From positions 1 to 34,246 of the forward strand of contig JADZAO010000121.1 in assembly GCA_020852535.1 (NCBI GenBank): a stretch of 34,246 nt of DNA, given 5' to 3'. Below are positions 1 to 8,704 of the stretch, in pieces (the stretch's first letter is position 1; each line of letters opens with the position of its first letter). Source of the DNA: Paracoccaceae bacterium. GTDB lineage: Bacteria; Pseudomonadota; Alphaproteobacteria; Rhodobacterales; Rhodobacteraceae. The notes under the pieces were generated by a model, which was not told where the DNA came from, ran no database searches, and saw only the letters and a list, made by a program, of their open reading frames with translations. Both the position numbers and the translations under genes were made by a program.

Positions 1-2
1 AC

Positions 3-596
3 CTGCTGTTTCAGGTGGTCTATCATGCGCAGCTTGCCAAAGAAGCAGGTTTGTTCGGGATCGATACCGTAGTGCGAGCGATTTCCGACAAGATGCTGGC
101 GCGGCATCCGCATGTATTCGGGGACGAGCCCCACAAGAAATCAGCCGAACAGCAAACGGCAGATTGGGAGCGGATCAAAGTAGCAGAACGCGGGTCGACA
201 CGAGTGTTGGACGGAGTGGCACTGGGGCTGCCCGCACTGGTGCGAGCGGTGAAGTTACAAAAACGGGCAGCACAGGCGGGATTTGACTGGCCCTCGACCG
301 ACGAAGTCGTGGCGAAGATCGCCGAGGAAGCGGCAGAGTTGGTCGAAGCACGGGAGAAATTGACACAAGCAGAAATCGAAGAGGAGTTTGGCGATCTGTT
401 ATTTAGCATAGCCAATCTAGCGCGGCATTTGAAGATAGCTCCAGAGACGGCGCTGCGGGCGGCAAATGCCAAATTTACGCGGCGATTCGAACGGATTGAG
501 GACTGGCTTGCCGAGGCAGGCAAAAGGCCGGAGGAAAGCGATCTGGCAGAAATGGACGCGTTGTGGAACCGCGCCAAGGCAGAAGAAAAATCCTAA
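3..596 (+). CDS. mazG: Nucleoside triphosphate pyrophosphohydrolase MazG (5' end lies outside the window)
   Basis: Open from the window edge (LLFQVVYHAQLAKEAG...); second MazG domain EEAAELVEA...EEEFGDLLFSIANLARHL with the EExxE/ExxD pattern. Confidence 0.93.
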   Translation: MLFQVVYHAQLAKEAGLFGIDTVVRAISDKMLARHPHVFGDEPHKKSAEQQTADWERIKVAERGSTRVLDGVALGLPALVRAVKLQKRAAQAGFDWPSTDEVVAKIAEEAAELVEAREKLTQAEIEEEFGDLLFSIANLARHLKIAPETALRAANAKFTRRFERIEDWLAEAGKRPEESDLAEMDALWNRAKAEEKS

Positions 597-791
597 AATG
601 CGGCGCTGAAAATCATGAGAGGTGTCCACCTCAACGATTGAAGCGATACCAATCGCTACGGATAAGAGAGCCAAGTGCCACCCTTTCCGGCCACAGTTGG
701 TTATGATCACAAAACACACCAAAAATCTTTGTTTGTCTGGACAATTTCGAGACCTTCAGATTTGTTCCACCTAAATTTGACCGAGGATGCC

Positions 792-1739
792 ATGACCCAT
801 AGCCCGCGCAAGATCATCATTGATACCGATCCGGGTCAGGATGATGCCGTTGCAATCCTACTGGCGCTGGCCAGCCCCGAGGATCTGGAAATCTTGGGCA
901 TCACTACCGTTGCAGGCAACGTGCCGCTGTCACTGACGCAAAAGAATGCACGGATTATCTGCGAGCTTGCTGGCAAGACCGCGACAAAGGTCTTTGCAGG
1001 CTGCGACGTGCCGCTGAAACGCAAGCTAGTCACCGCAGAACATGTACATGGCAAAACCGGCCTCGACGGACCTAAAATGGCCGATCCTATCATGCCGCTA
1101 CAAGAGCAACACGCGGTCGATTTCATAATAGAGACGCTACGCGCCGAAGAGCCGCATACGGTGACGCTCTGCCCGCTAGGACCACTGACCAATATTGCAA
1201 CAGCTTTTAACCGTGCGCCCGACATCATCAATCGTGTACAACAGATCGTGCTGATGGGCGGGGCATATTTCGAAGTTGGCAACATCACTCCGGCAGCCGA
1301 ATTCAACATCTACGTCGATCCGGAAGCAGCTGAAATAGTATTTAAATCTGGCGTTTCACTGGTTGTCATGCCTCTTGATGTCACGCACAAAGCCCTTACC
1401 AACCGCGCAAGGATCGAAGCATTCCGTTCTATTGGCAACGAGGTGGGCCGAATGGTGGCGGAATGGGCCGATTTCTTCGAGCGTTTTGATATGCAAAAAT
1501 ACGGATCTGAAGGCGCTCCGTTGCATGATCCTTGCGTCATCGCCTATTTAATCCAACCAGACCTCTTCACGGGGCGGCACATCAGCGTGAAAATCGAGAC
1601 GCAATCTGAACTAACTCTTGGCATGACGGTTGCCGACTGGTGGGGCGTCACAAAAGATCCAGCCAATGCGCTGTTCATGGGCGGAGTTGATGCGACAGGT
1701 TTTTACGCGTTGCTAACCAAGCGTCTAGCGCGACTTTAA
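792..1739 (+). CDS. Inosine-uridine preferring nucleoside hydrolase family protein
   Basis: IIIDTDPGQDDAVAILLAL signature near the N-terminus; start placed at the ATG at 792 rather than 675. Confidence 0.92.
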   Translation: MTHSPRKIIIDTDPGQDDAVAILLALASPEDLEILGITTVAGNVPLSLTQKNARIICELAGKTATKVFAGCDVPLKRKLVTAEHVHGKTGLDGPKMADPIMPLQEQHAVDFIIETLRAEEPHTVTLCPLGPLTNIATAFNRAPDIINRVQQIVLMGGAYFEVGNITPAAEFNIYVDPEAAEIVFKSGVSLVVMPLDVTHKALTNRARIEAFRSIGNEVGRMVAEWADFFERFDMQKYGSEGAPLHDPCVIAYLIQPDLFTGRHISVKIETQSELTLGMTVADWWGVTKDPANALFMGGVDATGFYALLTKRLARL

Positions 1740-2758
1740 CCCTCTGGTAAGACCACGGTAAAGACCGACCCCTGCCATTTCTCACTTTCGATCCGCATGC
1801 GACCACGATGACGATTAACAAAGTGTTTCACAATGGCAAGACCAAGCCCCGTACCACCTTTTTCACGACTACGATGGCCATCAACACGATAAAAGCGTTC
1901 GGTCAGACGTGGCAAATGTTGGGCCTCAATCCCCTCGCCATGATCAATCACATCAATGCGAATACCAGGGCCACAAGGCAGCGCCTCACGCGAGAGGTGA
2001 ACAATAACAGTGCCGCCCGAGCCGCCGTATTTCACTGCATTTTCTATCAGATTTATAAGCACTTGCGTAATCTGGTCGGCATCAGCGAACAGCGGCAAGC
2101 TTCCTGTCAAGCCAGTGGTTTCAACGGTGACGCCCTGCGCTTCGGCCAAGGGACGTAGCGTAGCGATGGCCGAAGTAACGAGGACGGCAAGATCAACACA
2201 GTCAGTAGGGCGGATGTGCTCCTCGAACTCAACACGGGACAAGTACAAAAGATCGCTTATCAGACGATTCATACGACGTGCTTCGTGCTCCATGGTCACA
2301 AGAAAACGATCGCGGGCGACAGCATCGTCGCGAGCAGCACCACGCAGGGTTTCGATAAAACCAAGTAGCGCAGTCAGCGGAGTACGTAGTTCATGGCTGA
2401 CATTAGCCACAAAATCACGGCGCATCAGGCCCATCTGTTCCGCCTCAGTCACATCAACAAATGTAAGCGCCACGCCAAGCGTACCGAGAGAGACCACAGT
2501 GACGCGAAAGGCAATATCTTGCAAAGGACCAGGAATAACGTGGCGCGCCTCTGCACTGAGACCTTCTGTCAAAGCGGCGGCAATAGCTGATTGCAAAGCG
2601 GGCTGGCGCAGCGTCAACAGATGGTGCCGCCCTTCAATCCCCGCACCGAATAGCGCAATGGCAGAGGGATTTGCGACCGTAATCCGCTCGTCCTGACCGA
2701 TCACGATCAACGGAAGCGGCACGGCAGAGGCGAGTGCGCGCATCACGGTATCCGGCAT
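1736..2758 (-). CDS. phoR: PhoR-like sensor histidine kinase (PAS + HisKA + HATPase)
   Basis: H-box FVANVSHELRTPLTALLGFIETL; N-box NLIENAVKYG; G-box GGTGLGLAIVKHFVNRHRGRM. Confidence 0.85.
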   Translation of the reverse strand: MPDTVMRALASAVPLPLIVIGQDERITVANPSAIALFGAGIEGRHHLLTLRQPALQSAIAAALTEGLSAEARHVIPGPLQDIAFRVTVVSLGTLGVALTFVDVTEAEQMGLMRRDFVANVSHELRTPLTALLGFIETLRGAARDDAVARDRFLVTMEHEARRMNRLISDLLYLSRVEFEEHIRPTDCVDLAVLVTSAIATLRPLAEAQGVTVETTGLTGSLPLFADADQITQVLINLIENAVKYGGSGGTVIVHLSREALPCGPGIRIDVIDHGEGIEAQHLPRLTERFYRVDGHRSREKGGTGLGLAIVKHFVNRHRGRMRIESEKWQGSVFTVVLPEG

Positions 2759-3056
2759 TCTTGGGCCCCTTTAGTAAAATGATCGCGGCCATTCTTAGCA
2801 CACCCATCGACTATTACCAAAGCGGGCTTGATTTTGGACATATAATATAATGCCAAACGTGAAAGACGGGTTCACAGGGCTTCAGGACCGCATTGGAGTC
2901 GGCGGTATTTTTGATCATGTAGCACCCGGACCTTGGGTTTAGGCAAAGACAGCAAGACGGAACAAATAGTTCAGCCAGAAATAAACCGCGCTAAGATTTT
3001 TCCTGACGCAAAAATCAAAGGAGTACGGATTGTAGCGGAGTGCTACATTTTCTAGG

Positions 3057-3584
3057 TTAAAAATCAGCTACTAAGCGCAGGCTTTTGCAAAAGCGACGGG
3101 CATTAGCCTGATAACTAATCGCAGATTGAATCAAGCGAGCGCGGGCAGCTTCATCAAGCTCACGCACCACTTTGCCTGGTGCGCCCATAACCAAAGAAAA
3201 ATCGGGGATTTCCTTGCCTTCGGTGACCAGTGCCCCTGCCCCAATCAAGCAGCCGCGACCGATTTTTGCGCCGTTAAGAATGGTAGCGCTCATACCGATC
3301 AACGTACCTTCGCCGATAATACAACCGTGAAGCATGGCCTTATGGCCGATAGTGCAATTGGGGCCGACAACCAAAGGATAGCCCACGTCGGTGTGGAGAC
3401 AGCAGTTTTCTTGCACGTTAGAACCCTGCCCCACGGTAATACGCTCACAGTCACCACGCAGTGTTGCTCCAAACCAGATCGAAGCATCAGCCATCAAGGT
3501 GATGCGACCGATAATATTAGCATCGGGCGCAACCCATGCAGTGGGTGCTATTTCGGGAGCGATACCGTCAAGACTGTAAATCAC
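3057..3584 (-). CDS. Gamma carbonic anhydrase family protein (left-handed beta-helix)
   Basis: Hexapeptide repeats and GHKAMLHGCIIGEGTLIGMSATILNGAKIG; ATGA overlap with the upstream gmk. Confidence 0.9.
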   Translation of the reverse strand: MIYSLDGIAPEIAPTAWVAPDANIIGRITLMADASIWFGATLRGDCERITVGQGSNVQENCCLHTDVGYPLVVGPNCTIGHKAMLHGCIIGEGTLIGMSATILNGAKIGRGCLIGAGALVTEGKEIPDFSLVMGAPGKVVRELDEAARARLIQSAISYQANARRFCKSLRLVADF

Positions 3585-4219
3585 CGCGATATGAACTCAG
3601 TGTTAAGAGTAGAAACAAAATCCGCTAGGCCGACCCGGCGGTCGCAACGCAAGCGTTCAGCTGTTAAAATAGCTTTCAGCTGCTCAAATGTATCGTTCAG
3701 TTTTTCATTGACGAGGACGTAATCATATTCGGCCCAATGGCTAATCTCTTCAAAACTCTTAGCCAAGCGTGTGTTAATCATCTCATCGCTGTCCTGACCA
3801 CGGGTACGCAGGCGGCGTTCAAGTTCGGCAATAGAGGGTGGGAGAACAAAAATCGACACCACATCGCAGCCAAGCGAAGAGTTGCGGATTTGCTGGCCGC
3901 CCTGCCAATCAATATCGAAAACACTGTCGCGACCTTCTTTCATTGTAGCTTGAACGGAAAATTTTGGTGTGCCGTAGAAATTGCCAAATATCTCGGCGTG
4001 TTCAAGCATCTCACCCGCAGCGACCATCGCCTCAAAATCAGAGCGGCTGCAAAAACGGTATTCGCGTCCATCAACCTCGCCCGATCGACGGGCACGGGTG
4101 GTGACACTAACCGAAAAGCTCATGGTTTTATCCCATTCCATCAGCATCTTAGTCAGAGTCGATTTGCCCGCGCCAGAAGGCGAGGATAGAATGAGAAGAA
4201 GGCCGTGACGTTTGATCAT
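3581..4219 (-). CDS. gmk: Guanylate kinase
   Basis: LLILSSPSGAGKSTLTKML P-loop, SVSVTTRARRSGEVDGREYRF GMP-binding region. Confidence 0.95.
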   Translation of the reverse strand: MIKRHGLLLILSSPSGAGKSTLTKMLMEWDKTMSFSVSVTTRARRSGEVDGREYRFCSRSDFEAMVAAGEMLEHAEIFGNFYGTPKFSVQATMKEGRDSVFDIDWQGGQQIRNSSLGCDVVSIFVLPPSIAELERRLRTRGQDSDEMINTRLAKSFEEISHWAEYDYVLVNEKLNDTFEQLKAILTAERLRCDRRVGLADFVSTLNTEFISR

Positions 4220-4701
4220 CTATTTCACGCTCTGAACCTGTTAGTGCATCTGATCTATGACAGCTTTGAGGTCAAGCCCGATGCAAACAAGAGTGATAGA
4301 TTACCCCTTTAAACACAGGAACTTCGCATCACGCATAAATCCCTGCATAAATAAGTTGAACTTACGATCCACAGAGGCAACGTCAAAATGCAGTACGCAA
4401 GCGTTAATTAAAGCTTTTAGTGCTAAAAGAACGGATATCACAGACCCATAAGTATCCAGTAACCTAACCTTTCGCGTCCGTAAAACCCGCCATGTAAATC
4501 CTCATCGGTTGTCCTTTTTGTGACACAGCTTGGGTGCCTGTTTATCAGTTCCATAAAATTGCCACCAATACGTCACGACACGGTCGATTATGTGCAAAAA
4601 AAATTAAACAACTAAGATAACGCGTTGTTTAAAAATAACATTAGACTAGAAAAAAGCGGCCCCCTTAAGGACCCTCCTCTCTTGGTGGATTTGACGTCTA
4701 A

Positions 4702-6072
4702 TCAAGGTACGCTGCGGCGCTCAACGTCACGACGAGCGGTAAGCTCTTCGGCCACGAGAAAAGCCAACTCCAAAGACTGCGAAGCATTCAGGCGTGGATC
4801 GCAGGCAGTGTGGTAGCGGTCAGACAAATCTTCATCTGTCACGGCGCGCAGGCCGCCGGTGCATTCTGTCACATCCTTACCGGTCATCTCGAAATGCACG
4901 CCGCCGGGGATGGTACCCTCGGCCTTGTGAATAGCAAAGAACTCACAGACCTCGCGCAGGATACTTTCGAAAGGACGAGTCTTATAGCCGGTCGAAGATT
5001 TGATCGTGTTACCATGCATCGGATCACAGGACCAAACGACATTGGCGCCTTCTGTCTGCACTGCATTGATCAGACGCGGCAAATGGTCGCCCACTTTACC
5101 CACGCCGAAGCGAACGATCAGGGTCAGGCGTCCGGCCTCATTCGTGGGATTGAGCTTGGCCATGAGCACCTTGAGGTCTTCGGCTGTGATCGATGGGCCG
5201 CATTTCAGGCCAATGGGGTTGATAACGCCACGGCAGAATTCAACATGTGCACCATCGGGCTGGCGAGTGCGGTCACCAATCCAAATCATATGACCCGAAC
5301 CTGCGATATTCTGGCCAGTAATGCTATCGACGCGGCTCAAAGCCTCTTCGTATTCCAAAAGCAAGGCTTCATGGCTGGTGTAGAAATCAACACGGCTCAG
5401 TTCGTTGGCAGTAAAGGAGTTGATGCCCGCCGCGTTCATGAAGTCGAGCGCATCTGAGATACGGTTGGAGAGTTCACGATAACGTTCTGCCTTGTCATGT
5501 TCGGCAAAGCCCAGCGTCCAAGAATGAACACGGTGAATATCGGCAAAACCACCGGTAGAGAAGGCACGGAGTAAATTGAGCGAGGCAGCGGCCTGCGTAT
5601 AGGCCTGCAACATGCGCTTTGGATCAGCCACGCGGGCTTCAGGCGTGGGCTCGAAACCGTTAATGATATCGCCCTTGTAGGAGGGCATCTCAACACCGTC
5701 GATCACCTCGGTTGGTGCCGAACGGGGCTTGGCAAACTGGCCCGCCATGCGTCCGACCTTTATGACCGGCACTTTAGCGCCATAGGTCAGCACGACCGCC
5801 ATTTGCAGCATAACCCGGAAGGTGTCACGGATATTATCGGCAGAGGATTCGGCAAAGCTTTCGGCGCAGTCACCACCTTGCAATAAAAAAGCCTTACCCT
5901 CAGCTGCAAGGGCAAGTTGTTTTTTCAGTTTGCGCGCTTCGCCCGCAAAGACTAGCGGCGGGTATTTGGCAAGTTGCGCCTCGACAGCGTTGAGCGACGC
6001 CTGATCCGGATAATCGGGCATATGAATCCGCGGCTTTGCGCGCCAATCCGATTTGGTCCAGCCCTTGATCAT
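4702..6072 (-). CDS. Class II 3-deoxy-7-phosphoheptulonate (DAHP) synthase
   Basis: [36 protein letters not shown]; start placed at [11 protein letters not shown] (ATG at 6072). Confidence 0.93.
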   Translation of the reverse strand: MIKGWTKSDWRAKPRIHMPDYPDQASLNAVEAQLAKYPPLVFAGEARKLKKQLALAAEGKAFLLQGGDCAESFAESSADNIRDTFRVMLQMAVVLTYGAKVPVIKVGRMAGQFAKPRSAPTEVIDGVEMPSYKGDIINGFEPTPEARVADPKRMLQAYTQAAASLNLLRAFSTGGFADIHRVHSWTLGFAEHDKAERYRELSNRISDALDFMNAAGINSFTANELSRVDFYTSHEALLLEYEEALSRVDSITGQNIAGSGHMIWIGDRTRQPDGAHVEFCRGVINPIGLKCGPSITAEDLKVLMAKLNPTNEAGRLTLIVRFGVGKVGDHLPRLINAVQTEGANVVWSCDPMHGNTIKSSTGYKTRPFESILREVCEFFAIHKAEGTIPGGVHFEMTGKDVTECTGGLRAVTDEDLSDRYHTACDPRLNASQSLELAFLVAEELTARRDVERRSVP

Positions 6073-6217
6073 TGATCTACTCCGAGCGTTTAGGATAACG
6101 CCGTGCGGTATTAAGCAAAGGCGCGGCATATTAAAAGGGTGAAACTAATCTAATCGGCAGCAGGCCCACCCTTAGAGTTTGAAAGATTTTCTGTCTGGCT
6201 AAGTCTCAAACCTACAC

Positions 6218-6243
6218 CTATTACGTAAAAATTTACGTAATAG
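6218..6243. promoter_or_regulatory. Perfect 12-bp inverted repeat, 2-nt spacer (CTATTACGTAAA-AA-TTTACGTAATAG), candidate operator
   Basis: Read directly; lies about 48 bp upstream of the ATG at 6291. Confidence 0.5.
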
Positions 6244-6290
6244 AAAGGGGCGGGCATTATACCCACCCTATAGCTTAACGGAGACTAAAA

Positions 6291-6590
6291 ATGTGTAACG
6301 ACAAAAATAAACGGTTTTTCCACGGCGATGGAAACGATGACGCGGGATTTAACCGCGCCAATATACACTACGCGACGAGCACTCAATATGACACTGAGGG
6401 TTATGATCAGCAAGGCTTTAATGCTGATGGACGCAATCGCGAGGGATACGACCGTCTAGGCTACGACACCCGCGGCATCCATCGTAAGACGAGTACCAAA
6501 TATAATCCCAAAGGCTATGATGTTGAGGGATATCACATGAATGGCACTCTGCACAAAAGGGCAGATGGCACGATCGTACGGGAAGATTGA
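6291..6590 (+). CDS. Small GYD-type pentapeptide-repeat protein, function unknown
   Basis: YDTEGYDQQGFNADGRNREGYDRLGYDTRG...YNPKGYDVEGYHMNG; two IHxxTSTxY units; SD-like GGAG about 10 nt upstream of the ATG. Confidence 0.7.
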   Translation: MCNDKNKRFFHGDGNDDAGFNRANIHYATSTQYDTEGYDQQGFNADGRNREGYDRLGYDTRGIHRKTSTKYNPKGYDVEGYHMNGTLHKRADGTIVRED

Positions 6591-6662
6591 TAACACAGGG
6601 CGGGCCTACGGGCCCATTCACCATCAACAACGAAGACTGAAATTACAAAATACATCTACAAA

Positions 6663-6842
6663 TTGCATAACTTGGCTACCTTCAAAAGGTCGCGAACTCA
6701 TAAAGAGTATTATGACCTAGTAGGCCAACTCGCACAAGAATGGCCTGCTGAAAATAGTGTAATTTATGTGGCTAAAGACCTCATCGTCGAGGGCGCATAC
6801 AACATACGTAAAGCGTTTGAGGATGAACTGAAAAACTGCTAA
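6663..6842 (+). CDS. Possible small protein with a TTG start
   Basis: LHNLATFKRSRTHKEYYDLVGQLAQEWPAENSVIYVAKDLIVEGAYNIRKAFEDELKNC*; protein-like composition but no ATG. Confidence 0.35.
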   Translation: MHNLATFKRSRTHKEYYDLVGQLAQEWPAENSVIYVAKDLIVEGAYNIRKAFEDELKNC

Positions 6843-6865
6843 AGAGATGAAAGGGACATGAAATC

Positions 6866-7210
6866 ATGTCAATATTTATAACGCTAATAATAGAATACAC
6901 CTGTGATAAGATCATTGAAAATTTAGATAAGTTTTTGGTTAAGCATTTTACCCAAAAATTGGTTAAATTTTTGGGTAGGAAATGGGGCAAGCGTATGACT
7001 GACGCGCCCTCTAAATCGGAGTTAGTAAAGAAAGATGGGCCTGAAATGTCCCCTGGTCAGATATTTTTTATGAGAGTAAGTGAGGCACTAAAAAATAGAG
7101 AGATCAATCAAGAAAACAATGAAGTTGGAAAAGACTTTAGGGAATGGCTGGAGAAGCAGGACAAAGTAGTTCTAAAAAAGCATTCTACGATCAACGACAA
7201 GAAGGACTAA
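6866..7210 (+). CDS. Hypothetical protein (alternative start at 6995)
   Basis: 114-aa ORF; internal ATG at 6995 follows a long inverted repeat. Confidence 0.5.
   Translation: MSIFITLIIEYTCDKIIENLDKFLVKHFTQKLVKFLGRKWGKRMTDAPSKSELVKKDGPEMSPGQIFFMRVSEALKNREINQENNEVGKDFREWLEKQDKVVLKKHSTINDKKD
6949..6977. promoter_or_regulatory. Inverted repeat TACCCAAAAATT-GGTTA-AATTTTTGGGTA
   Basis: 12-bp perfect arms, 5-nt spacer, read directly; 17 bp upstream of ATG 6995. Confidence 0.4.
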
Positions 7211-7213
7211 ATC

Positions 7214-7351
7214 ATGATATGGCTGTTATTAGGGCTCATAGGGCTAATGATAGCCCCGGAGTACCATAAGGATACTGATAATCTGCGCAGCAATCTGGCT
7301 GGCGCCGTATTTGATAATGATTATTTCAGGAATTATTGTAATAATTTTTGA
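7214..7351 (+). CDS. Possible 45-aa small protein with hydrophobic N-terminus
   Basis: MIWLLLGLIGLMIAPEYHKD...; AAGGA upstream of the ATG. Confidence 0.3.
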   Translation: MIWLLLGLIGLMIAPEYHKDTDNLRSNLAGAVFDNDYFRNYCNNF

Positions 7352-7364
7352 GGGTAGATGAGAG

Positions 7365-8078
7365 ATGAAAAAGGAGAGGAGGCTGAAGATGACCATCGAG
7401 AAAACAAATCGTATCGTGCTCATGATTAGCACGGCGTTAATAGCTATAGCCACGACACACGCAGGCGCGGAAGAGGCCGTCACGGAAAAGGAAGTTTTTA
7501 CGCAGTTTATAGATCCTGTAATTTTTAATACTTCATATGTGTTTCTCGACGACTATAGCTATAGCATTTTTTCTTGGGACGACCTCAATATTGGTAATGC
7601 CATACTTAATGAGCTCAGCGATGAGCATGGTGGACGGGTAGTCGTTGATGAGATCAGCACCGAATATGAAGGGTTGTGCAATTCTTGGCGAATGTTGATC
7701 GAAAAGGGTGACGCTGACCTCTTAACGAGCCGAATACAAAAAGAGTTAAAAGAATTTAACTCCAGCATGCGGAAAAAAATTGTCAGCGCCAGAAGCGACG
7801 CCATCAACAACACCTTGTATTTAAATGAAGAGGAAAAAAATAAATGGAACGAAAACCCTGAGGTTCGGGAAGCTGAAAGAAAGATTGAAGCCAATATAGT
7901 GAAATACCTGCGCGGCATAAAAACTGATAGAGTTTATAATAATATGCAGATGGGTACACAGGTATGTGAGACCATACAAGAGGTTAAGGACTCTATAAGG
8001 AAACGAGATCATTACTATGCTGAAAAGGACAAACTAGATAAAGCGTTTGCGCCGGATAACCCACAGGAAGGAAACTAA
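7365..8078 (+). CDS. Hypothetical exported protein
   Basis: Basic N-terminus then IVLMISTALIAIATTHAGA signal-peptide-like segment; long charged helical region, two Cys in the mature part. Confidence 0.65.
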   Translation: MKKERRLKMTIEKTNRIVLMISTALIAIATTHAGAEEAVTEKEVFTQFIDPVIFNTSYVFLDDYSYSIFSWDDLNIGNAILNELSDEHGGRVVVDEISTEYEGLCNSWRMLIEKGDADLLTSRIQKELKEFNSSMRKKIVSARSDAINNTLYLNEEEKNKWNENPEVREAERKIEANIVKYLRGIKTDRVYNNMQMGTQVCETIQEVKDSIRKRDHYYAEKDKLDKAFAPDNPQEGN

Positions 8079-8079
8079 A

Positions 8080-8127
8080 ATGCCTTTTATGATCATAATA
8101 CTGCTGCTGATTTTATTCCAACACTGA
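8080..8127 (+). CDS. Possible 15-aa hydrophobic micro-ORF (MPFMIIILLLILFQH)
   Basis: AGGAAGGAAAC SD-like sequence directly upstream. Confidence 0.2.
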   Translation: MPFMIIILLLILFQH

Positions 8128-8144
8128 CGGAAAAGAATAATGAA

Positions 8145-8411
8145 ATGATACATAATTTTAATAAAGCTGGCTTTGATCGCGATGGGTTTAATCGTAGCGA
8201 CTACGATAAGTGGGGTTACGACCGCGATGGATGGAATATCGAGGGCTAAGACGTTAGCGGCTGGAATCTCAAAGATTACGACAAAAATGGCAGGGATTGT
8301 TTTGGCTTTAGTAGAAATTTGATCCACCGCGATACGGGAACATCTTACGGACCCGATGGGTATAATCGAAATGGATACGATGCTAACGGCAATGCACGGA
8401 AAGGAAACTGA
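8145..8411 (+). pseudogene. GYD-type pentapeptide-repeat protein, interrupted by in-frame TAA at 8247-8249
   Basis: MIHNFNKAGFDRDGFNRSDYDKWGYDRDGWNIEG*DVSGWNLKDYDKNGRDCFGFSRNLIHRDTGTSYGPDGYNRNGYDANGNARKGN*; the frame continues the same repeat after the stop. Confidence 0.65.
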
Positions 8412-8704
8412 ACACTGACAATAGAAGACTCTACACGAGTGCCCATGCCGGGACCAAATGAAAAGACTGAACAGGAATAAAACGACCCATTAGGAACCCC
8501 AAAACGGGTTTATTGAAACAGTGCGAGTATATGAAACTGACCAAATTTCCAGATTATAGAACAGTAACGAAATATCCATAGATCAGGGCGCATTCGAACA
8601 ACATACAAGGACATACTAAAATCACACTAAACAAACACTTTCTTTTTACTTTCGACTACAATAGGTTGACCAACTAGGGCAATGTTCCGGACAAGGATTC
8701 TACG

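Noticed and set aside
23-577. Long antisense ORF opposite mazG, and similar antisense ORFs throughout (e.g. 836-1309 -, 2010-2696 +, 4810-5457 +, 27403-28221 +, 32119-33039 +)
   Set aside because: Each lies opposite a well-supported gene, has low-complexity or Arg/Ser/Pro-biased composition and no recognisable motifs; shadows of codon bias.
3031-3053. TGTAGC-GGAGT-GCTACA hairpin followed by TTTTCT, terminator-like on + strand
   Set aside because: Only 6-bp stem and no + strand gene ends there; wrong polarity for the minus-strand gene that ends at 3057.
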